Shown here: in pieces, positions 1-13,300 of the stretch
How the letters are laid out: every line of letters starts with the position of its first letter
How positions within the stretch are numbered: the stretch's first letter is position 1
Origin: Conchocele bisecta
Lineage: Eukaryota; Mollusca; Bivalvia; Lucinida; Thyasiridae
Direction: 5' to 3'
NCBI GenBank assembly: GCA_029237695.1
Contig: CM055272.1
Location: forward strand, 32,684,791-32,748,790
DNA length: 64,000 nucleotides
The notes under the pieces: model-generated
Seen by the model: the letters and a program-made list of their open reading frames with translations, nothing else
Told to the model about the DNA's origin: nothing
Database searches by the model: none
Position numbers and translations under genes: made by a program

Positions 1-690
1 AAAGTAACATGTTGGATAGTGATATGTGGTGAGTACCCCTTGATTATGAAGCTGTGAAAGTTTGGTGGTCCTAGGTCGTACAGTACCAAAGAAATGGACT
101 TAAACACGAAAACTTAACATTGTAAACGCGAAAACTTAACATTGAAAATGGCTAAGTCGACTACGCGGAAAAAATGGGTCAAGTAAAAAAAAAAGTAACA
201 TGTTGGATAGTGATATGTGGTGGGTACCCCTTGATTATGAAGCTGTGAAAGTTTGGTGGTCCTAGGTGGTACAGTACCAAAGAAATGGACTTAAACACGA
301 AAACTTAACATTGTAAACGCGAAAACTAACATTGAAAATGGCTAAGTCGACTACGCGGAAAAAATGGGTCAAGTTAAAAAAAAAATAACATGTTGGATAG
401 TGATATGTGGAGGGTACCCCTTGATTATGAAGCTGTGAAAGTTTGGTGGTCCTAGGTGGTACAGTACCAAAGAAATGGACTTAAACACGAAAACTTAACA
501 TTGTAAACGCGAAAACTTAACATTGAAAATGGCTAAGTCGACTAAGCGGAAAAAATGGGTCAAGTTAAAAAAAAAGTAACATGTTGGATAGTGATATGTG
601 GTGGGCACCCCTTGATTATGGAGCTGTGAAAGTTTGGTGGTCCTAGGTGGTACAGTAACAAAGAAATGGACTCCAACACGAAAACTTAAC
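1..690. repeat. 191-bp tandem repeat, about 3.6 copies
   Basis: Units begin near 1, 191, 381 and 571 with a TAACATGTTGGATAGTGATA start and contain the GGTCCTAGGTGGTACAGTA segment in each copy. Copies differ by a few percent. The array runs off the left edge of the window. A short relic of the unit (AACATTGAAAATnGCTnAAGT) recurs at about 45592-45650, upstream of the NCAPG start. Confidence 0.9.
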
Positions 691-744
691 ATTGATTGTG
701 GACGCCGCCCGCCCGCCCGGCTTTCGCCAATCCAATAGCCTGGA

Positions 745-862
745 TTTTTTTCTCAAAAAACCTGGCTAAAAAAATAATAAATTTATCCTAAAATTGAAAA
801 TTTCTCAAAGTATACTTTGCTAGAAAAGTATACTTTGCAATTTTGATGAAATAGGCTACTGG
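745..862. mobile_element. Half copy of the AGTATACTTT foldback MITE
   Basis: Contains the right arm (AAATTTATCCTAAAATTGAAAA, AGTATACTTTGCTAGAAAAG, GATGAAATAGGCTACTGG) of the family seen complete at 28817-29124. The left arm and cruciform centre are missing. Confidence 0.7.
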
Positions 863-1040
863 TGCCAGGTCCATACCACACCAAAGTCACTTGGCCCATT
901 CCCCTAAAATAGGATTATGAATATTCGTAGTACTCACATAAGGGGTATGACCAGATTCAACTGTCACATACAAGAATGCCAACGACGTACGTGAGGGCCA
1001 AACCAGGTCTCCGATCGGGATTCCGGTAAGGAAGCGAAAT
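862..1040. repeat. Dispersed CTGGTGCCAGG repeat
   Basis: Shares the order GTGCCAGGTCCATACCACAC, CACTTGGCCC, AGGATTATGAAT, GGGCCAAACCAGGTCTCC and GATTCCGGTAAGGA with copies at 19667-19965 and 19966-20160, and with a fragment at 8166-8275. No coding potential was seen. Confidence 0.7.
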
Positions 1041-1198
1041 CCCGCTTATTTTTCACAATTTTCGCCAAAATGTTTTCCCATAAATTTCATTTCACAATTT
1101 AGGCGAAAATCCTGTTTCATTTTCAATGAAACACGATTTTCCAAGGCCCTGCCCAGCATCAGCGGAAACAGTCCCATGATCACAGGTACGAGTCTCAC

Positions 1199-1369
1199 CT
1201 TACACATCTTGTGGCAGAGTATGCGCAGGTCCTTGAGGACGATCTCGTTGTCGGGACTGACCTCCATCTGGTTGAGGATCCTCACCCACAACTTCGTGCT
1301 CGGCGACTCTGGGTTGGTCAGGATCTCGTTACACACCTTCTCAGATAGCACGTCGTGCCCGGGGTTGTC
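1199..1369 (-). CDS. NCAPG: NCAPG exon 16 (last exon in window)
   Basis: Encodes about residues 828-884, phase 0 at both ends, starting DNPGHDVLSEKVCNEILTNP, which matches the LAMKICNEILTSP region of the human protein. The acceptor is CTTATTACAG and the donor is AAG|GTGAGA, so at least one further exon must lie beyond the left edge. Two decayed copies of its 5' part sit in intron 15. Confidence 0.93.
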
Positions 1370-4300
1370 CTGTAATAAGAGTTCCTCTAGACTTATCCAA
1401 TGCTTTACCATCCTACCAAGAACAAACTGTTCTTTATAGGAATTAAATAAGTGTATAATTGTGTCACTATTCCACCAGTTCTAAAAATTACGAGTGCCCG
1501 CTATACAGATATAATCATTTAGTAAGATTTATTTTACTGATAGTGACTCGCGGTGGTATCAGGCTATTTTCATATGTAAATGAGGCAGGATATTTTTTTT
1601 TTATATATTCTATTTAAATGCATCACCAGAAAAAAATAATATTTTAGACAGATTATAAAGTATGATCATTGCACATCAAACAATAAATAAAGAGAATAAA
1701 TAGTATAAATGTCCGTTAACATTTTTAAGAAAACACGGTTATCGCCCCTGATATCAGTGTGGAAATTTACGTCTGATATAAAATGTACAATAATGCCAAT
1801 CAATATGTGGGGTAATAGTGAATGAATGTTTATTTTGCCAGAAAATGTCTCAGATGATGTCTCTGATATAAAAGAACATTTTGTGCCTACTGAGTGGGCA
1901 TGTACCTAGAGGTACATGCCCACTCAGTAGACACAAATTGTTATAATTAAAACATATGGCACATTTGCAAAAAATGTCTCCGATGATGTGCCTACTGAGT
2001 GGGCAAGTACAAGGTAATTTTAGGGCGGGTCAGCGAGGTCAAATCCGGAGTGATTCTGCGTTGGTCAGGATCCCGTTACAAACCTCCGATAGCAGGTCGT
2101 GCCTGGGGCTGTCCTAAAAGATTTACTGATTGTGGCTTTACAAGTGAAGGGATTTTAACGTCTCAACAAGAGCTAGGGTCATATAAAGACAGACAGGAGC
2201 ATGTACATGTCAAGTTTCAACACTTTCTCTGATAGAACAGTGCGTCTGGGGTGGGGTTTATCCTGTAAGGTTCACTGACTGGAGTACTATATACATGTAC
2301 ATCATGGGCTGATAAAGTGAACTGAATGCTGAAAACCATATTAAAAATAACAAAGCGTTGACATTTAATAGTAGCCGACAAATCACATTCCACTATTCAC
2401 TATGATTTCATACATGTACAGTGTTTCTTTTATAACTGTTTTATATTAACCCTTTCAACACCAAGTAACTTAATATGATGTTCCATGCCAATGTTTCAGA
2501 CTATTCCATTTATAAAAAGGGGATATTTTTTTTTCTCAAAAATATGAAAATTACTTTCAAACAGTGCAGATCCTGATGAGACGGCTCGTTACGAGCTCGT
2601 TACGAGCCGGCTCATCTGGATCTGCACTGTTTGCATATAGCGGGCTTTCGGGTTCAAAGGGTTAACAGTATTAACCCTTTCAACACCAAGTAACTTAATA
2701 GGATGTTCCATGCTAATGTTTCACGCTATTTCATTAATTTTGTTCATTCAAATTATCCCATTCTTCTAAAAGGGTAATCTGTACGACGTTTACAATTATT
2801 AACAAACAGTGGAGATCCTGATGAGACGGCTCGTTACGAGCCGGCTCATCTGGATCTGCACTGTTTGCAAACATTGTCTCTATTGAGGTCTGTGGTGTTG
2901 AAAGGGTTAAGTGTAATTTCCATTTCATTATTTTAAAAAAGCATTTTGTTGCAATTAACTCTTTGCATGGTGGGAAACTTGTGGGCTTATAAATAGTTCA
3001 AAACTAGCGGACAAAAATTCATCATAATTTCTTGTATTTCTCCCCGTAAATATCATGACATCAAGCAGACTTTACTTGTGGAACGCTATGCGAGGTAAAT
3101 GAACTTAATACTGAGAAATGAACTAAATTGATGAAGTAATGACTTCACATGCAGAGCGGAATGGCAACATCGATATGTGGCTGTGACTGAAGAAAGGGGG
3201 CTTATGGGTTATGCGACCAGTGTAGCCGCAGACCAGTCTGTTTGTGCATCCGTGCAGTCTGATCAGTAGCCGTTTCACCAAAATTGTAAAGCATACTTAT
3301 CTAGCTAAGTATAGTTTGAGGGAGTAATCATTTATGTTTCCCGAAATGCATTATTTCACACAGAACCACCGACTGCATATCTTGATGATTAGAAGTATGC
3401 AGAATTAATTTATTATACTGAATTTATTACATTATCACAGCCAAAATGGCTGTGATAATGTAATAAATTCAGTATAATAAAAATTTATAAATTTATTCTT
3501 AAATTGAAAATTTCTCCCTCAAAGTATACTTTATAGCAAGATAAGTGTACTTTCCAATTTTGTTGAAATCCGCTACAGGGCATGTACCGTCGCCATTAAG
3601 TCAACGAAACACCTGTAATGTTTATAACTTATAGTTTTGATCCTTATCAGGCTTCAGGAGTACGCCAGAAGATCAGAAGTTTGAATATCCACAAATGCCA
3701 TAAGCACCGTTTCTCCAGTCAGAGCCACATATAACAAAATATAAACAAGAAATTCAAAAAAATCATACAAAAAGCAATTCAAACAAGTCTTACAATCAAC
3801 ATGAATCATTTACCTCTAACTCGCTATCATTTAGAGAGCATTTAGAGAGCATCTGAAATGTTACAAGCACAATTGGCAAAAGTTGGAGTACAAAATACTC
3901 ACAGCAATGTGAAAATACACATAGATTTTCAAATCGAGTAGTGAAAATACTGTAATAAAGTTGACAGTGTTTGCTGTTTGCAGCTCAAATAAGTGAATTT
4001 TTAAATTTGGTTTATTTTGTATCATTTATTCCCTATTTAATAAGGAAGAAAATCAATAATACATTTGTAAAAGTAAAATATGTATTGAATTTGAAATATG
4101 GGGGTATAATACTCTTTAGATACAAAACGCCATTGACTATTTCGCTTCTAGTTGAAAATCTCCACAGAGAAAAAGTTTTAATGCTAGCAATAAACCAGTT
4201 ATAAATATGTCATATTATAAGTTCACACTCTTCGTAAGTACTTCATATTACTATATGCCGACGAATTGTACCACACAATTGTTATTGCATTTCGATACTC

Positions 4301-7300
4301 GCTACTTCTGATTTCAATTGTTTTTTTTGTTTTTTTTTGCAGTTTTAATTGGGTATTTAAGCAAATACGCAGCTTATCTGCAGCTCTGTTACAGTCACTG
4401 ATGCTCCTAATGACAATTAAAACACGATGACGTCAACGTCAAAACATCATACCTTTGTCGCGCCATTTGGGACGCCATTTGGAACGTCTTCATTTTGTTC
4501 ATTTGGCATAACGTTAGCGCATAATACAAATATGCAATTAGGGTTGCTAGTCAATCAGATTTGCTCCAGGTGTCATTACACGCATGTCATATCACTTTAT
4601 GAAATGGGTTACAGCACGTCGAAACAAGGTTTTCATGTGATAAAGTCAAATCTCCACTGTACACAATTAAGCTAGAATGATATACAGAGCTCCAGATAAG
4701 GTGCGTCTTGGCGTATTTTACACACTTATTTTAGCAGTTACGCATTGATTATCAAAAGTCTGAGTACAAAATACTCACAGCAATGTGATAATACACATGT
4801 ATTTTCAAATGGAGTAGTGCAAATACTGTAATAAAGTTCAAAATTTAGTTTGTTGAGCTGCAACAAGAGTGCTGAAGGTCACAATATACACCCGTCGAGG
4901 CAAGGCCAGTCAACAAGGGGAGATAACTCACTGAAAACCAGTGTAGAACTCGAGTTATTGCGTGGACAAGGATACAGTCTGATTATTAACTAGGATACAG
5001 AGTGCGAAAATTAAAAATGGCCGTCAAGGGGAGATAAGTCATGGGACAATAGGCTTCTTAGTCTTGCCGTGATAAACATGTATACCAAATTTGGTTACGA
5101 TCGGTGAAGTAGAACTTTGAGTTATTGCGTGGACAAGGATACGGAGTGCGAAAATTAAAATTTTCAAAATCAATAGGCTATTTCGTATTGCCGTGACAAA
5201 CATGTATATCAAATTTGGTTACGATCGGTGAAGTAGAACTTGAGTTATTGCGTGGACAAGGATACAGAGTGTGAAAATTAAAAATGGCCGCCAATGGGAG
5301 TCAAGTCATCGGAAGTTTTTCAAAATCAATAGGCTTCTTCGTCTTGCCGTGATAAACATGTATACCGAATTTGGTTACAATCCCTCAAGCAGTACTCTAG
5401 TTATTGCGTGGACAAGCTGTGCCCACCCGCCCGTACAAGGTGAATACATAATACGTCATATAAAAGGCAAACAGTGCAACTCAAATAAGTGAATTTTTAA
5501 ATTTGTTATATTTTTTATCATTTGTTCCCGATTTAATAAGGACGAAAATCAATAATAAAATTGTAAAAGTAAAATACACATGGAATTTGAAATATGGGGA
5601 TAAAATACTCTTTAGATACATAACTTATCTGGAGCATTGTATACAGATCAAGGCATTCTTCTTAGGATGATTTCAAAATTAAACGTGGGGGAGGGGTGGG
5701 CGGCACCCAAAATATTTATTGATGGGTGGTGGGGTCGGCATGAAATTAAAATGTATGGGTGGTTGGGTCCACAGGAAATTCTAATTGATGCATGGTGGGG
5801 GCCAGTGAATAACAGTAATTATTTAATTATGGGCTCCAGTGAAAACCGGCAATTATTTAATTATGGGATCGAGTGAAACACGGCAATTATTTAATTGTGG
5901 GTTCGCAGTGTAAAACTGCAAAACATTAATGGAGGTATTGGAGGTATTACCATACGTCACGTCTGGCGCATTTTTGTCCACTCGAGCGAAAAAATATGCG
6001 CGGGAAATTGTGGGTTCGCAGTGTAAAACTGCAAAAAATTAATGGTGGTATCGGTAATTAATGGTGGTATCGGTAATTACCATACGTCTCGTCTATTTAT
6101 TGTACTAAATTTCGGGTGAAATTGAGTTTTCCGCATACATTACATGCACGTACGTACGTAGAACGCAATTCGAACTAGCATGCTTTTATAAATATGTGCG
6201 TACGTACATGTAGAACGCAAATCCAACACGCATGCTGTCTACATATGCATGGGCAAATCGTATTTCCAAAAGTGGAAGGCGAGATCGAGATCGCAAATAC
6301 GCGAGATTGTAACATAAAAAAAATATACCGCCGTACCCACCCATCCCCAACAAGCACATTTGCGACATATCATTTTCGGTCTAGCTGCACACCTGATGGT
6401 GTTTACAATCATCAGTCGGTAATCCATTTTCACGTGCAAAGTGTGACTGACCTTTAGAACTCGGCGGAAACGAACATACCAAAACCACGCTATGTAGTCG
6501 CTCACATCATTGAATTGACGCATTAGCTTGTGCAGTTTCCCATTTGTTTGATTTCTTGATAAAAGCAAGATTTGGCAGCACATGAGAATCGTCTCCTAAG
6601 CAAGACGATTCTCATATTTTGTCAAAATATGTTTTTGTAAAGAAATACCAATATATTCATGTTTTCTTTTCACATTTGTCCGATGACTTAATAAAACACA
6701 TAAGAATCGTCTCCTGAGACGAGTCTAATATTTTGTAAAAACAAATTGTTTGATTTCTTAGACCGTGCAAACAATTGACAAATTCAGAAATCAACAACTT
6801 AATTTGTGTTTCTCGAGTCGGGTTTCATATGGTGGCGAGGAATTACGATCGATTACACACCGTGAAAATCTTGTTTGAACGTAAATGTCAATTGTCACGT
6901 AGGCCATTTCAGTTTACCGTGCGTTACGTCAGCTGTTATTCTAAGTACTACGTATGGTTGCTTGTTATGGGCATTACTTTCCTTCGTTTATAAGGTGGGT
7001 CAGTAAGTTTCATTGATGGGTCGTGGGGTTGACTTTTTTTTTTTAAATTTTTTAATGGATGGGTGGTGGGGCTGGCTTTTTTTCTTTTTTTCTAAATGAT
7101 GGGTGGTGGGGTTCGGTAATATTTTAAATTGATGGTTGCTGGGGGTCAACGAAAATTATTATTGATGGGTGGTGGGGTTTTAAAAAAAGTGCCCCCCCCC
7201 CATGATTAATTCTGGAATTGTCCTTACCTGACTGGGTTCGGTGGCATTCTGGTTCTGAGTGAGCAGTTTCGTGTTACTGAGCTGGAGCATCAGTTCTGCC

Positions 7301-10300
7301 ACGTTGTTCACGTTGACCTCGGCCAGGGGGCTGCTGGCGGGGGCATTCAGCAGCGTCTTCAGGGTGGGCAGAAACGCCTCCTCCACCACCTCCTGGTTAC
7401 CTCTGTAGTCATTCAATAGACCAAACGTGTAGCCCAATGGATACAATTATAGTACCGTAGCATAACAAATTTGAGAAAAAAAATCCATATTTTCTTTTAT
7501 TTCATATCAAAAGTATATGATGTTACCACACATTTGAACCGTCTCGACAAGATGAGTGGTAACAACATATACCTTTATGGGGAAATAAAAAAATTAATGA
7601 CATTTTTTTATAAACAAAATGATTGTATAGACAGTTTCCAAAAATTGGGAAATCAGTGTGGGCAGAAATACCTCCCCTACCACCTCCTGGTTACCTATGT
7701 ATTCAATGGACTAGTCTTATATGTGGCTGAACAAATAGCACTCCTGTAGCTTATATATATTTACCAGTGATTTATACAGTTTGCGATTATTTGAAATTAT
7801 GTCTGATGAAATTTATAACCGATCCACATCTATGCATTGACGTTTCAAATATTTTTTCAGTACCATACGTTCAACACTGAAATTGCAGTACCGAACAACA
7901 GACACCTTTTGTACACTGGATCACTTGGGCCAAGGTGTGAATACCACCAGTTAGATTCACCATTAACATATGAATCTTTAACCCTTTCACCCCCTTTCAA
8001 TTGGAATGTATTTTGATATGTTAATTTTGCAACCAATCCAATCGTTACAAAATGACCCTCAGTCCAGTCCCTTTATGAAAAGGTGGGTGTTTTTGCTCTC
8101 AAAAATATGAAAATTACGGCTTGGCACAAGCTGGCTCATCTGGATCTACACTTCTTGCCAATACATGGCCAAACCAGGCAAATCGTGATTCCTTTAAGGA
8201 GGAACCCCTACCGGTAATTTACCCCATCGCGTTCGCCCGACCAACCACCCACCACTCATGAATGTAAGATCCACTAATTATTAAACTTGTTTAATTCGAC
8301 ATAGCCCAGCAGGGCTCCAGATAAGGAATTAGTAATTGGGTATTTCAAAATTTTAATTGGGTAAATAAAATCACACTACTGTTTACACGTCAACAGACAG
8401 CAAGTATTGAATAGTTTGCTTCGAAATGAAAACACATCTTGGTATTTCATTAGAATTGTCTACAAGGGTTTTTGGCAATTGTAATTGGGTATTTAAATAC
8501 GCAGCTTATCTGGAGCTCTGGCCCAGTTTCTTATGAATCAGTAAACGACTTAAATAAGTATCGTATTTCAATGTTCATATTTGGTGAAAAACATCTTCTC
8601 TATGTCCACTATACCTGGCTGCGAGGGCATAGAGCGGGAAGAACGTGCCAAGACAGGCACGGAGGTGGGTGTCGTCCTCTGACAGGGGGTTGTACCACAG
8701 TAAGACGAGATGGGACAGGATCTTCGAGGACACAACGCGCCCGGAGATCAGCAGCTTCGATAGACCCTCAGCCGCACATGTTCTCAGGTCCGAGTTCTGG
8801 AATGGATTGGGTATTAAATGAAATAATGTAAGAAAACTACCCTTTATTTAGCTAAACAAGGGCATCGTTATCACTAAGCTAATCCACTCGCTGGCAGCCT
8901 TTATGATAAAAAAAAAATCATTTTTGCCTTACAAACATGGTGAGTCCTGTGACCCTGACCTTGGGCGGTTAAATGTGGACCATATGCAAAACAAAGCATC
9001 AACCCTAGACACACATTGTGGCCAAATATTATCAAAATCGATGAAGGGGTTGGTTCATAAGTTATTGAAAAATGAAAGGTTTTACTAACGCTCGCATATA
9101 TATGCACGCACGTACGTAAGCGGTTCATAAGTTATTGAAAAATGAAAGGTGTTACTAATGCACACATGTACCTACATGGAATAACGCTATATCCCCTCTT
9201 GTCTATCGGCCAGGCAATAATAAAGGGTAGTTTTGTTTCATTTTTCATTTAATGGCTCTTAACAGCTTGTCAACAGTTAGTCATTTCAGGCCGGGTCAAC
9301 AGGTTGACGGGCCGAGTTCCTTTATTTAGCTATTGCAGGTAGTTGTTTCATTTTCGTCATTTATTCACGCTTAACGGCCTGTCAATAGCTACACAGAGCT
9401 CCAGATAAGCTTTGTGCCTAAAACGTACTATACCCCCCGATTTCAAAATCATTGCGTATTTTACCTTTACAAATGGGTTATTGATTTTCTTCATTACTAA
9501 ATAGGTAACAAATGATAAAACTCAACTAAGAGAACTTTATGACAGTGTTTTCACTACTCAATTTGAAAATCAATCCGTATTTTCACATTGCTGTGCGTAT
9601 TTTGTACTCCCACTTTTGATAATCAATGCGTATTCAGCTAAAATAATTGCGTAAAATACGTCAATACGCACCTTATCTGGAGCCCTCGTTTTAGGTAAAT
9701 GAAGGCCCGAGTTCCAGATAAAGCGTATATTGATGTATTTTACACATTATTTCTTGTTGTATATGTATATATTTTCAAAAGTGGGAGCAGAAAATACAGT
9801 TTTAATTCGTGGACAAAATTGGCAGTAAAAAGCCTAAACAAAATGAAAATACACCTTTTTTGAGCTGAAAACACAAGAAATCAGTGCCTCTCAAAAAGAT
9901 TAACCCTTAGACCGCTATCTTATTTTTGTTGTCGTCTGCTGTTTATGTTCTATTTTCCATTTTTATCATCAAAAACATGCTTTGACAGCACTTTAGAATA
10001 ATTTACAACATGCTTTGACAGCACTTGAGAATCATTTCCATTGGAAATGATTCTGAAGTGCTGTCAAACCATGTTTTTATTGAGAAATAAGGCAAGATAT
10101 AAAAGCAACAGCAGACGACAATTGTTATGAGTAGCGGTCTAAGGGTTAAAAAAAAGTGTATTTCCAAGTCACTTGACCATGACCATATCACAGGGGTCAC
10201 ATGGGTGTGCTATAGAATGAAAATAAAGATGATGACAAATAAACAGATGAAGTTTCAAGCCAATCCGACGATAACAGAGAGTAGGTAGCCAAAAATTAAC

Positions 10301-13300
10301 GCAAATCTCAGACAGACATACGGAGGAGGCGATATATACACTGTAAAATGTTTTTGGGGGTAAATTAAAATTGAATTTTAAATCAGGGGGTACAATGCTC
10401 TTTCGACACACAACTTAATTGGAGCTCTCATTGAAACCAAACATTCAGTGCTCCTATACTCACCTCACCGTCAAGAAAATTACAGATAATCGCCACGAGT
10501 TTACTGGCGACGCCCGAGCGACTATCGTTGCTCTTCGCGTCGTCGGCCATGTCCAGGCTCTCCCCATTACTGGATGTGTCCCCCGGGGAGCCGTTGCTCT
10601 GGGCGGAGTCAGTGGACGTGCCGTCGTTCGCGTCCACGATCTCCAGGCCGTAGATCAGCAGCAGGTCAAACAGGACCTGTAGAGCGCTGACTCGCACAGT
10701 CTCCACGTCTATCTGGGACGCCTACTCGCAGAAAACAATATGACACATGAAATGACTTTTGACAATTGTCACACCATGACAAAGGACCATATTGAGTTTG
10801 CGACCCCAATCTCAATCAAGCAATGAATTCAACCAATGACGGTTATTATAGGAATGAATGGCCTTTTTGTGGAATTTATTGGGGTATAAACTTGGAAAAG
10901 TCGCGGGAATACTGGACGAAGGCCGGAAGGCCTCGTCCAGTATTCCCGCAACTTTTCCAAATTTATATCCCCGATAAATTCCACATAAAGGCCATTCATT
11001 CCTTATACTTCCAGCATTTGAAATAAATTCATCAAGAAAATGTGTTTATTTTCCGTTTTCTTAAGAATTATTTTAACTGCGCCCGACGGTTATGGAAAGT
11101 AGTTCGGCATGGAGTTTACTGGGATATAAATTCTGGACAGAGACTACGGACCAATCAAATGTTAGGGAATTGTGTAAATATTTTTGTGCTGGAATTATAT
11201 GTCATTGGCTTAGAATGAGGTTTACGTGCATTCAACGAGGTCATATGCGACTGTGACTGGAAAAAATGGAGCTTATGGGTTTTGCGACAGTCTGATCAGG
11301 ATCTGCACCGTGACTTGAGAAATGGGGCTGGTGTGGGTTTTGCGGCCAGTGTAGATCCAGATCAGCCTGTGCATCCGCACAGTCTGATCAGGATCTGCAC
11401 TGTGACTTGAGAAATGGGGCTGGTGTGGGTTTTATGGCCAGTGCAGATCCAGATCAGCCTTTGCATCCGCAGTCTGATCAGGATCTGCACTGTGACTTGA
11501 GAAATGGGGCTGGTGTGGGTTTTGCGGCCAGTGCAGATACAGATCAGCCTGTGCATCCGCACAGTCTGATCAGGATCTGCACTGTTCACCATTCCATCAA
11601 TGAAACACCCGTCATGTTTCTAAGAAGGAATGTAGATCATTATCAGGATTGAAGCGTGTGCTATTAGACCAGGAACTACACTGGACAGAAATCCCGCATA
11701 TACTGGCAGGAGTGAACCTGTATGGAAGAATATTCAATATTCGAACATGGATCAACTGTTGACAATATGGCAAGTGATAAGGCAAAATAAATTAAATATT
11801 CAAGTTGGTGACCAGTGATGGTGCTTATCAGAAACTATACAACTGCAACCCAATATGTACAACTGCAACCCAATATGTACATTTTTTTCTGTTCAACAGC
11901 AAGGTCATAAACATACAGGAGACAGTGTTTCTAAGCGCTTGCACTTACTACTAAATCTTTTTCACAAATTGTACCGCATTGTCGTGATTGATATATTTGT
12001 ATATTACATGTATCTGTGTCAAAATGTGAATAAAATATTGTTTAAACTAAACGTACAGGAATGTACCTGTATGGTGGGAGTACTGAACACTCACCAATAG
12101 GTATAAGACATGGATCAACTGTTGATAATATGGCAAGTAATGGCAAAATATTGCTCATTCTGACTGCGACCATTAGACCCAGATCAGACTAAGCATTCGC
12201 ACGACAGCCATACGACAGGAATCAACTGTTGATAACATTGTGGTAAATGAAGGTAAACCCTCTCGAGACACACAAACAATGACTATAAGACATAAAGGGT
12301 TGATAATATCGTTGCAAGACAAAACGCCTGCATTCAAACAAACGATGACAATTACAAAAAATGAGTGTACGTTGGCGTCTTCTCATTCGCCGTGCTCACT
12401 AATTGTCGACACGGAATCCGACGTGCATATAGAGAATAGTAGGTTAGTGCCGTGAATGGGAGAGCCTCGCCCATCCTGTTTCCTCAGCCTTGCCAGATAT
12501 TTTCCTCACTAACCTACTATTCTATTTATCCCGTCAACACCAACAAATAGCTTTAAAATGCCAAATAAATAACCCCAGCCGCATCTTCAAAATCGGAGAA
12601 TCGAATAGTATGACAACCACACATATTCATACGCAGTGATTAGGTCGTATTGACAGGATATCAAAAATGTTTCACGGCACCGTGTTTCACGGCACATACG
12701 CACTGTGTTGACTGGATAAACGTGTTTTATTTCCCGCTGTTCATTAGAAAGGTAAGACGGAATATCCCCTACATAGTAATGAGTGAGTGTTACCTGTATG
12801 AAGAGGGGGATGTAGGTGACGAGCAATCTACGTGGATAGTTACAGGGTTCATACAAACTTTCACTAGCAAAATCCAAGGGTTTTTCCAAGACATTTAATT
12901 TCAATTTTTTTTTTTTAATTTTTTTTAGCCAGAGCCGATACAAAGATTGATTTTTTAAGACTGGGGTCGTTTTGGCCATGGTATTTAAGGCTGGTGTCGT
13001 TTAGACCAATTAATTGAATTTGGTGGTGGCGTTTAGACCAAAGTGGGCCGGTTAATATTCAAGGGTTTTTTAAGGTTTATTATTGTTTTTCAAAGGTTTT
13101 TCAAGGCAATTGATGCGAACCCAGAGTTATATCCTCTATGTAGTAATGAGTGAGTGTTACCTGCATGAAGAGGGGGATGTAGGTGACGAGCAGGTCCTTA
13201 CTGAGGTAGCAGCACAGTCCAAGGGCCTGCATCGCCATGTTGCGCACGTCGTCATCCTCGTTCTGGATCCCCGGCACTATCTGTCGGCACACGGTAGCGT

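Noticed and set aside
1..690. CRISPR-like direct repeats
   Set aside because: The units are contiguous 191-bp tandem copies without unique spacers, and the window is clearly eukaryotic.
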